Below, in pieces: positions 6,942 through 13,327 of a stretch of 14,451 nt of DNA; position 1 is the first letter of the stretch; every line of letters starts with the position of its first letter. Source of the stretch: Candidatus Omnitrophota bacterium (GTDB taxonomy: Bacteria; NPL-UPA2; BS750m-G34); NCBI GenBank assembly GCA_030640045.1, contig DAOWKF010000048.1, positions 1 through 14,451 of the forward strand, in the 5' to 3' direction. The notes below the pieces were generated by a model. It saw only the letters and a program-made list of their open reading frames with translations, had not been told where the DNA came from and made no database searches. The position numbers and the translations under genes were made by a program.

Positions 6942-8092
6942 AAGTATTAGCTATAACCCGCACTGCTGTTGTAACCAGTCACAGAGAGCGTTTTAAGGCC
7001 TTATCTAAATTTGAGGATATAGACCTTACTGTAGTATGTCCTGAATACTGGGTGGAGGGGTATCGCAAGATCCATATGGAGAAAAACCGTGAGGAGACAT
7101 ATAAGCTCATAACCCTTCCGACCTTTTCCTGGCGCCTGCCCTGGGGGACAATGAAGAATGTGACATACAGATACCGGGATCTGGATAAGGTTATAGAAAA
7201 GGTCCAACCGGATATATTTGATGTGCTGGAAGAACCTTATAGCATGGTTACAGCTCACACCCTCCGTTTAAAAGAAAGATTATGTCCTGATGCGAAATTT
7301 ATCTTCTATTCAGCCCAGAATATAAAAAAGAGGTATCCCCTGCCGTTCCGCTCAGCTGAAAAATATGTATTTAATAAATCCGATTTTTCTTTCCCTGTAA
7401 GTCTGGGGGTCAAAGATATCCTTTCTCAGAAAAGTTTTTCTAAGGGCATGGAAGTTATTCCATGGGGCGTTGACCCTGAAATCTTTAAGCGCCTGCAGGT
7501 AACTGAATTGAAAAAGGGATTAAAACTCAGGAGATTTACAGTCGGATATGCAGGCAGGCTGGTAAAGGAGAAAGGTATTATTGAGTTAATGAGGGCAGTA
7601 GCAGGTCTCGAAGATGACACATCATTTCTTATTATCGGCAGCGGTCCTTTAGAGAAAAAGATCAGGAGGCTTAGCCGCAGACTTAATATGAAAGACAGGG
7701 TTATTATAAAAGGAGGATGTAAGAGAGAAGAAATGCCTCGGTATCTGAGCGCTATGGACATTCTAATAGTGCCGTCCCGTACAACCAAAAAATGGAAGGA
7801 GCAATTCGGACGTATAATTATTGAGGCATGGGGATGTTTTGTGCCTGTGATTGGGTCAAGTTCCGGACATATTCCAGAACTTATCGGGCAGGCAGGTCTT
7901 ATCTTTGAAGAAGGAGATGTGCTTGAGATGAGACATAAGATAAAGCAGGTAAAGAAAAATATCCGGCTGCGCCTTCAGCTTATTGAGAGGGGAAAGGTGC
8001 AAGTCAGGGATAACTATACCTGGGAGAAGGTAGCGGGGAAAATCCACGATGTTTATCAGAAATTATTGCAAACGGAATCTCTAACAGGATGA
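6938..8092 (+). CDS. GT4 family glycosyltransferase
   Basis: A 384-residue GT-B protein. The N-terminal acceptor domain is less typical than in its neighbour but has DIFDVLEEPYS at 92-102 and YSAQNIKKRYP at 124-134. The donor domain is clear: VGYAGRLVKEKGI at 202-214, LIIGSGPLEKKI at 231-242, and the EX7E pair E288/E296 in KEQFGRIIIEAWGC. The segment GSSSGHIPELIG at 306-317 follows, as in GT4 enzymes. It starts by an ATGA overlap with the upstream GT4 and ends by an ATGA overlap with the radical SAM gene. No Shine-Dalgarno is seen, so reinitiation is likely. Inferred: another glycan-assembly step; the donor is unknown. Confidence 0.91.
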   Translation: MKVLAITRTAVVTSHRERFKALSKFEDIDLTVVCPEYWVEGYRKIHMEKNREETYKLITLPTFSWRLPWGTMKNVTYRYRDLDKVIEKVQPDIFDVLEEPYSMVTAHTLRLKERLCPDAKFIFYSAQNIKKRYPLPFRSAEKYVFNKSDFSFPVSLGVKDILSQKSFSKGMEVIPWGVDPEIFKRLQVTELKKGLKLRRFTVGYAGRLVKEKGIIELMRAVAGLEDDTSFLIIGSGPLEKKIRRLSRRLNMKDRVIIKGGCKREEMPRYLSAMDILIVPSRTTKKWKEQFGRIIIEAWGCFVPVIGSSSGHIPELIGQAGLIFEEGDVLEMRHKIKQVKKNIRLRLQLIERGKVQVRDNYTWEKVAGKIHDVYQKLLQTESLTG

Positions 8093-9501
8093 AAATCGCT
8101 CTTATTGATCCACCTGGCACAAGTAGAGGCCTTAATACCGGTCTGGCCTATATAGCAGGGAATGTCCTGGAGAGGAGGGCAGGTGATATTGTAAAGGTCT
8201 TTGACTTTAATAACAATAGAAAGCTGGTCAAGGAACGGACAGGGGAGATTGGGGAATATGATGTCATTGCCCTATCCGTTAAGTCATTTACTATAAATAC
8301 GGGTTTTTCTATACTGGATAGAATACCATTAAAGAAAGATAGTATTGTTATTTTTGGTGGGCCGCACATTTCATTAGAGGGAAAGGATTTTTTTAAAAAA
8401 CATAACAGGATTAACGCGATACTTAAAGGTGAAGGAGAAAGCGCCTTTATAGAATTTCTGGAATGGTGTGATGGAAAAAGGAACGGCCATGATATCAAAG
8501 GCTTAAGCATCTGCCGGGGAGGAGAAGTTGTCTCCGATGGGGCTGTGGTCATTGAAGAAGACCTGGATAACTTACCATTCCCCTGTTACAGCGTGTTTGA
8601 TTCTATTTCCGGAAGCATCGATAATTATCCTTTACTTACAAGCCGGGGATGCCCCTATCAATGCATCTATTGCAGTGTTGGGCTTATATCCGGAAAAAGA
8701 TGGCGTAGCAGAAAAATTGAGTCTATTATAAAAGAGATTAAATCAGCCCGGGAAAAATTCGGTTTTAAATATTTTTTTATTATTGATGACAATTTTACCT
8801 TAAAAAAAGAACATGCCAAAGAATTCTGCCGGGCCCTTATTGCCGATAAAATTAATTTAAAATGGACCCTTCCCAATGGGATCCGCGCGGATAAAGTAGA
8901 TGAAGAGCTGATGAGTCTGATGAAGTCTTCAGGATGCGAGGCTGTATCTTTCGGCGTCGAAAGCGCTGATCCTGAAGTTTTTAAGAATATAGGCAAGGGT
9001 GAGACTCTAAAAGAGATTGAATCTGCTATAGAGCTCTGCAAGAAATATAATCTAAGGGTAAGCGGGAAATTTATCATAGGACTGCCCGGCTCAAACCGCA
9101 GGAGTACCGGGCAATCCCTTCGATGGGCAAAAAAAACAGGATTTTGTGAAGTCAACTGGAACCTCCTCGTCCCTTATCCCGGGACAGGGGCATATGAGTT
9201 TATAAATAAAAACGGACGTTTCATCCGTCCATGGGAAGAGGGATTTCATTTTGGCCCCTCCCCCAGGGTGACCTTTGAAATAGATTCCTATCCTGCAAAA
9301 CAGATGGAAAGAGATATGAGAAGGGCAAATGTATCATCCTCTAACCTCCTCTCTTTTTATGACCCTAACAATAGTTTTCTATTGAATGGCATCCGTATAC
9401 TACTGCTTATACTGCGTTATGACCCATGGCATGCCGTTTCTCATTTAAGGCACATATTTTTGCGCTGGAAGATGCGGCGCAGGCGATTTGAGTTTGTTTA
9501 A
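8089..9501 (+). CDS. Cobalamin-binding radical SAM protein (complete)
   Basis: A 470-residue enzyme with both domains. Residues 1-125 are a Rossmann-like B12-binding domain: ALIDPPG at 4-10, ALSVKSFT at 61-68, IFGGPHISLEG at 88-98 and KGEGE at 113-117. I do not see the classic DXHXXG lower-ligand motif, which is often absent in this class. Residues 180-400 are the radical SAM barrel, with C188, C192 and C195 (CX3CX2C), FIIDDNFT at 230-237, FGVESADPE and the VPYPGTGAYEF motif. A basic tail ends the protein. Family members methylate unactivated carbons or carry out ring contractions and rearrangements of lipids, antibiotics or sugars. The ATGA coupling to a GT4 gene upstream and the 14-nt overlap with another GT4 downstream argue that it modifies the glycan, its lipid carrier or a nucleotide sugar. 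The substrate is not known. Confidence 0.94.
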   Translation: MKIALIDPPGTSRGLNTGLAYIAGNVLERRAGDIVKVFDFNNNRKLVKERTGEIGEYDVIALSVKSFTINTGFSILDRIPLKKDSIVIFGGPHISLEGKDFFKKHNRINAILKGEGESAFIEFLEWCDGKRNGHDIKGLSICRGGEVVSDGAVVIEEDLDNLPFPCYSVFDSISGSIDNYPLLTSRGCPYQCIYCSVGLISGKRWRSRKIESIIKEIKSAREKFGFKYFFIIDDNFTLKKEHAKEFCRALIADKINLKWTLPNGIRADKVDEELMSLMKSSGCEAVSFGVESADPEVFKNIGKGETLKEIESAIELCKKYNLRVSGKFIIGLPGSNRRSTGQSLRWAKKTGFCEVNWNLLVPYPGTGAYEFINKNGRFIRPWEEGFHFGPSPRVTFEIDSYPAKQMERDMRRANVSSSNLLSFYDPNNSFLLNGIRILLLILRYDPWHAVSHLRHIFLRWKMRRRRFEFV

Positions 9502-10684
9502 AATCTTATATCTCAGTCCTGTATCCTTCATTGGCGGAGCAGAAGAGAGTCTCTGCACATTACTTAAGTTTATTGACAGAAACAAATTTGACCCCCTTGT
9601 TGTATTGCCTTCTAAGGGTCCTCTCGAAGAAAGACTTCTAAAAAATAATGTCCGGGTAGAGATAATTCCATGGGGAAAATTTACTAACCTCTTAAGCCGT
9701 AAAACTCTCTTTTCCATATTTATTCTCCCTTTAACTTTGCCAGAGATTTTTATTCTGTTTATCCGGTTAAGGCATTTTGTAAAAAAGGAGCGCATAGATC
9801 TTATCCACACTAACGGACTTAAATGTCATTTTATCGGGGCAATTCTGGGATTCCTGACAAAGGTTAAGATTGTTTGGCACATCCGTGAGATATATACCTT
9901 ACCTGTCCGAAGCGCCTTGAGGGTTTTTATGGCTCTGCCTATCGGCAGGGCAGAGGTGATAGCTATATCCCGGGCAGTCCAAAACAGGCTCGGGTTTAGT
10001 TCTCCCCATGTGATTTATAACGGGGTTGATACAACCCGCTTTTACCCTTTTAATCCTGATAAAGATCTAAGAGAAGAACTGGGGCTGGCGAGTGGGACAA
10101 AAATCATAACCATGCTCGGTATACTCACTCCCTGGAAAGGGCAGGATATCTTTCTCGAAGCTATTGCCATGCTCAAAACCCGCTTTCCGGATTTAGCGGG
10201 ATTGATTGTTGGGAAAGAACTCTATACTGGAATCGGACACAAAGGTTATCTTGCGTATCTTAAGAGTAAGGTAAAAAAATTAGGGATTGAGAATCAGGTT
10301 AGATTTCTTGGTTTTAGAGATGACATCCCGTATATAATCAATTCTTCATTGGCTATAGTCCATGCCTCACTTAAGCCGGAGCCGTTCGGCAGAGTGCTCA
10401 TAGAGGCTATGGCCTGCGGGAAAGTAGTTTTGGCTGCAAAAGGCGGGGCAGTAGAAGAGATAGTCAGGGACAGAGTAGACGGACTTATTGTAGAAAAAGG
10501 TAATCCGGATGCCCTTGCGCAGGCTATAGGCACCCTGATAGAGGATGAGGCTGTAGATAAAGATATGGGGATGGAAGGGAGACAGAGGATAGAAGAATTA
10601 TTTACCGCAGAGTTGATGACAAAAAATATAGAGAGGTTTTATTTAAAATTTGCGGAATCTCAAAAGTCTTCGACAGGTCGTTAA
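9488..10684 (+). CDS. GT4 glycosyltransferase with TTG start
   Basis: A 398-residue GT-B glycosyltransferase. Seen: FIGGAEESLCTLL at 14-26 (donor-side glycine loop), DLIHTNG at 104-110, LGILTPWKGQDIF at 210-222, LIVGKEL at 239-245, and the EX7E pair E298/E306 in EPFGRVLIEAMACG, followed by AKGGAVEEIV. A hydrophobic stretch at 73-92 may touch the membrane. The start is TTG at 9488, overlapping the radical SAM gene by 14 nt. No ATG or GTG gives a complete N-terminal domain, and the glycine loop lies only 15 residues in, so TTG is the best choice, with a weak AGG nearby. The last 83 nt are antisense to the end of the gene on the opposite strand. It is the last gene of the operon. Confidence 0.92.
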   Translation: MSLFKILYLSPVSFIGGAEESLCTLLKFIDRNKFDPLVVLPSKGPLEERLLKNNVRVEIIPWGKFTNLLSRKTLFSIFILPLTLPEIFILFIRLRHFVKKERIDLIHTNGLKCHFIGAILGFLTKVKIVWHIREIYTLPVRSALRVFMALPIGRAEVIAISRAVQNRLGFSSPHVIYNGVDTTRFYPFNPDKDLREELGLASGTKIITMLGILTPWKGQDIFLEAIAMLKTRFPDLAGLIVGKELYTGIGHKGYLAYLKSKVKKLGIENQVRFLGFRDDIPYIINSSLAIVHASLKPEPFGRVLIEAMACGKVVLAAKGGAVEEIVRDRVDGLIVEKGNPDALAQAIGTLIEDEAVDKDMGMEGRQRIEELFTAELMTKNIERFYLKFAESQKSSTGR

Positions 10685-12080
10685 GCTCTCCATCTTTATA
10701 CTCAAAAATAAAAATGGGGTATGATTTTTCTTTTAGATCTTCGGAGGTAGGCAGGGTGCGGTAGACCTTAAGGGTAGGGTCGCGATAAACAGTGCGTATT
10801 GCATAATTCCATTTTCTGCTGTATGAAAAATTCTGGGGACAAAAGAAGAGGCGGCTATGTGGAGGGAACCCGAGATGCATAGACTGTAATTGCTCAAGGA
10901 TATCCCGGATTTTTTCATTCCGGCGATAAAGTGTAGTAATACGGACCTGCACAAAAAAGATATGGATAATTATAAAAACGCCCAGGCAGATAGAAAGGAT
11001 ACGTTTCCGGGACGTGTGTTTTAAAAAATCCATCAGCTTTAAAAATAAATAGGCCAGGATAGCTATAAACCCCATTGACGGAATATAGTAGTAGCGAGAG
11101 GCTGTGCCCCAGCTAAAGAAGAGAAATGGAAGCAGGGTTATATAGATCCACAGTGTATAAAATTTTATAAAAGCAGGCCCCCGGATTATAGCTATTAGAC
11201 TTAGCACGGGAAGCAGTATTGAGAATATTTTTACTAAAAAAGGTAGGAGGATATTTAACAGTGGGAAGAAGGCCTTTACAGGGAATTTAGGGATATTTCG
11301 AGATGGGAGTATAAAGGTAGTCAGGTAGGTAGAGAGGTTAGAGAATATATGAGGCCCGATCATATCTTTCTTTCCGGAATAGGGGAGAGAAAACATAGCT
11401 GATAGATATATGACTAAAATTAAAATAAAAGGGATATACGGCTTTATGAGTTTTTGGTCATTCCACGACTTGATCGGGGAATCTAATTTATTATAATAGA
11501 AAAATATGTCATATAAAATAAATAATGCAAAGACCGTTACCGCCCATTCCTTACAGAGAAGGGCGGATATAAAACTTACTAAAGAAAAAAACCAATAAGC
11601 AATCTTTCCCTTCTTGCGGTACATAATAAAGTTATAAAGTGAAGACAGGAAAAAAAATGAAGTAATTAAACCGGGCAGTCCGTCTATCCAGATGACTATC
11701 TGATTATAAGGAGAAAAAACAGAGAATAAAAACGTAGTCAAAAATGCCAATTTTTTATTCTGGCTGATTCCCTGAATGATATAATAAAGTAATATACAAT
11801 TTAAGGCATGGATAAATAGAATTACAAGATGATAATAAATCGCATTTAAGTGAAAAAGTTTATAAAAGATGAGAAATGCAATATTTATTAAAGGGGCAAA
11901 ACTGCCGGGACTAAATCTAAATATAAATGGAAGGTCGAGTCCCTTAAGCGCCCCATAGAGAAATACCCAATCATCCCCGGAGAAATAGATAGGGAGAGAG
12001 CGGGCATAGACTGTGATGATAATGAGAGGTGAAAGTATAAGTGAATATTTTTTCATAAATTTCTCGACTCCGCCTTTCAT
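10602..12080 (-). CDS. GT-C fold membrane protein, GT39/TMTC-like
   Basis: A 492-residue multi-spanning membrane protein with roughly 11-12 hydrophobic segments between residues 12 and 377 and a soluble tail of about 110 residues. SGDDW at 34-38, right after the first membrane segment, matches the acidic motif in the first outer loop of GT-C glycosyltransferases. LLCKEWAVTVFALFILYD at 174-191 and SRYYYIPSMGF at 328-338 recall the PMT/TMTC type. Such enzymes take sugars from polyprenyl-phosphate carriers and act on the outer face of the membrane. The gene looks more AT-rich than the + strand operon. It stands alone on its strand and its 3' end overlaps the last operon gene by 83 nt. The first ATG (12080) has no Shine-Dalgarno. 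The ATG at 12056 (484 residues) has GGAG 11 nt upstream and may be the true start. No specific acceptor can be named. Confidence 0.82.
   Translation of the reverse strand: MKGGVEKFMKKYSLILSPLIIITVYARSLPIYFSGDDWVFLYGALKGLDLPFIFRFSPGSFAPLINIAFLIFYKLFHLNAIYYHLVILFIHALNCILLYYIIQGISQNKKLAFLTTFLFSVFSPYNQIVIWIDGLPGLITSFFFLSSLYNFIMYRKKGKIAYWFFSLVSFISALLCKEWAVTVFALFILYDIFFYYNKLDSPIKSWNDQKLIKPYIPFILILVIYLSAMFSLPYSGKKDMIGPHIFSNLSTYLTTFILPSRNIPKFPVKAFFPLLNILLPFLVKIFSILLPVLSLIAIIRGPAFIKFYTLWIYITLLPFLFFSWGTASRYYYIPSMGFIAILAYLFLKLMDFLKHTSRKRILSICLGVFIIIHIFFVQVRITTLYRRNEKIRDILEQLQSMHLGFPPHSRLFFCPQNFSYSRKWNYAIRTVYRDPTLKVYRTLPTSEDLKEKSYPIFIFEYKDGELNDLSKTFEIPQILNKTSLYFLSSTLR
12068..12071 (-). promoter_or_regulatory. 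Possible ribosome binding site for the internal start of the GT-C gene
   Basis: On the - strand this reads GGAG, 11 nt before the ATG at 12056. The spacing is slightly long. It matters because the first ATG at 12080 has no such site and overlaps the candidate -10 box. Confidence 0.35.
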
Positions 12081-12107
12081 TGTAGCATACTAAAATATGA
12101 AGGACAA
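12079..12107 (-). promoter_or_regulatory. Candidate sigma-70 type promoter for the GT-C gene
   Basis: On the - strand TTGTCC (12102-12107) and TACAAT (12079-12084) are separated by exactly 17 nt. They match the TTGACA/TATAAT consensus at 4 and 5 of 6 positions. Transcription would start near 12072, downstream of the first ATG and upstream of the one at 12056. This favours the shorter protein. Found by eye in AT-rich DNA, so moderate to low confidence. Confidence 0.4.
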
Positions 12108-12114
12108 TTTATAA

Positions 12115-12143
12115 TTTACTTTAGTCAAGATTTTATGTATAAT
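12115..12143 (+). promoter_or_regulatory. Candidate sigma-70 type promoter for the epimerase gene
   Basis: TTTACT (12115-12120) and a perfect TATAAT (12138-12143) are separated by 17 nt. The expected transcription start, about 12149-12151, lies only a few bases before the ATG at 12153, so the transcript would be leaderless or nearly so. The AAGGGA at 12145-12150 is 2 nt from the ATG, too close to serve as a normal ribosome binding site. Confidence 0.5.
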
Positions 12144-12152
12144 TAAGGGATA

Positions 12153-13190
12153 ATGAAGGTAATTGTTACTGGCGGAGCAGGATTTGTCGGAAGCCATGCA
12201 GTTGAATATTATGCAAGCAGGGGTAATGATGTATTGGCCTTTGACAATCTCTCGCGGGGAAAACTTCTGGGCCATTCAATAAAAAGCCTCTACTATAACT
12301 GGGAATATCTCAAAAAATATAAGAATATTAAGCTTGTTAAAGGTGATATCTGCGATTTTAATAGATTTAAGAGGGCTTGTCAGGGAGCCAATGTAATTAT
12401 CCATACTGCAGCCCAGACTGCCGTAACCAGCTCTATTGCTAGTCCGAGAATAGATTTTGAAAATAATACCATAGGGACATTCAATATCCTGGAGATAAGC
12501 CGTAGCTTAAAACCAAAACCGGTTATTATATTCTGCTCAACCAATAAGGTCTATGGCAGTAATGTAAATAGAATCTCAGTGAGAGAAGGTATAAAGAGGT
12601 ATAGTTTTACTGGAAAATATCGTAGAGGTATAAATGAAAAGTTTCCCATTGATCTCTGTGAACATACTCCATACGGCTCTTCTAAGCTCAGCGGTGATAT
12701 TTATATGCAGGACTACGCCAATCTCTATGGATTAAGAATCGGGGTGTTTCGTATGTCGTGTATATATGGCCCCAGACAGTTTGGTCTGGAGGAGCAGGGA
12801 TGGGTAGCCTGGTTTATCATAGCAGCTATTCTTAAAAAACCGATTACTATCTACGGTGACGGAAAACAAGTGCGGGATATCCTCTATGTCACAGACCTTG
12901 TAGAGGCCTATGAATTATTTCGAAAGTCAGGGCTAAAACATGGTGTGTATAATATCGGCGGCGGCTTTAAAAATACCCTTTCTCTGTTGGAGTTATTAGA
13001 CATACTCGCTAAACATATCGGGAAAAGGCCTGCGTATAGATTTAAGAAATGGAGACCTTCTGATCAGAAGGTCTATATTTCAGATTTGAGCCGGGTCAAA
13101 AAGGAACTGAAGTGGCAGCCCAGGACAGATTATCGTGAAGGGATTTTTAGATTAATATCATGGGTCAAGAAAAATAGAAACCTGTTTTGA
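12153..13190 (+). CDS. Extended SDR, CDP-paratose 2-epimerase (tyvelose epimerase, RfbE)-like
   Basis: A 345-residue NAD-dependent nucleotide-sugar epimerase. Seen: TGGAGFVGSH at 6-15; HTAAQTAVTSSI at 84-95; STNKVYG at 129-135; the catalytic pair Y174-x3-K178 in TPYGSSK; SCIYGPRQFG at 202-211; QGWVAWF at 215-221; and YGDGKQVRD at 234-242. The STNKVYG, RQFG, QGWVAWF and GKQVRD set is characteristic of CDP-tyvelose/CDP-paratose 2-epimerases, which invert C2 using a bound NAD. The substrate in this genome need not be CDP-paratose, because relatives of this family occur in other sugar pathways. The gene stands apart from the operon, with its own candidate promoter just before the start codon, and is convergent with the radical SAM gene downstream. 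It fits a deoxysugar pathway together with the His-type DegT enzyme. Confidence 0.92.
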   Translation: MKVIVTGGAGFVGSHAVEYYASRGNDVLAFDNLSRGKLLGHSIKSLYYNWEYLKKYKNIKLVKGDICDFNRFKRACQGANVIIHTAAQTAVTSSIASPRIDFENNTIGTFNILEISRSLKPKPVIIFCSTNKVYGSNVNRISVREGIKRYSFTGKYRRGINEKFPIDLCEHTPYGSSKLSGDIYMQDYANLYGLRIGVFRMSCIYGPRQFGLEEQGWVAWFIIAAILKKPITIYGDGKQVRDILYVTDLVEAYELFRKSGLKHGVYNIGGGFKNTLSLLELLDILAKHIGKRPAYRFKKWRPSDQKVYISDLSRVKKELKWQPRTDYREGIFRLISWVKKNRNLF

Positions 13191-13210
13191 ATACATTAAA
13201 TTATCTGGGG

Positions 13211-13233
13211 TTAACAAAACACTTGTTTTTTAA
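13211..13233. terminator. Weak hairpin between convergent genes
   Basis: TTAACAAAAC and GTTTTTTAA around an ACTT loop can pair into about nine base pairs with one bulged C, almost all A-T. It lies between the epimerase gene and the oppositely directed radical SAM gene, where a shared terminator would be expected. It lacks a GC-rich stem and a separate T-run outside the stem, so the call is weak. The rest of 13191-13327 shows nothing I can support. Confidence 0.25.
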
Positions 13234-13327
13234 AAATTATCCAGCTCAGGTTATACTTTTCGCTACAGCCATGTGTAATATGAGGTTTATATAAATGTAC
13301 ATTGAAGGATATCTTTTGAGAAATAAA

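Noticed and set aside
8667..9155. A 162-codon open frame on the - strand
   Set aside because: It is antisense to the radical SAM barrel of the 8089-9501 gene; its translation has no family motifs.
901..9187. The 16-nt sequence CCTTATCCCGGGACAG occurs at 901-916 and again at 9172-9187
   Set aside because: Both copies encode the conserved YPGT motif of B12-type radical SAM proteins, so shared ancestry and codon choice explain it; it is not a mobile repeat or attachment site.
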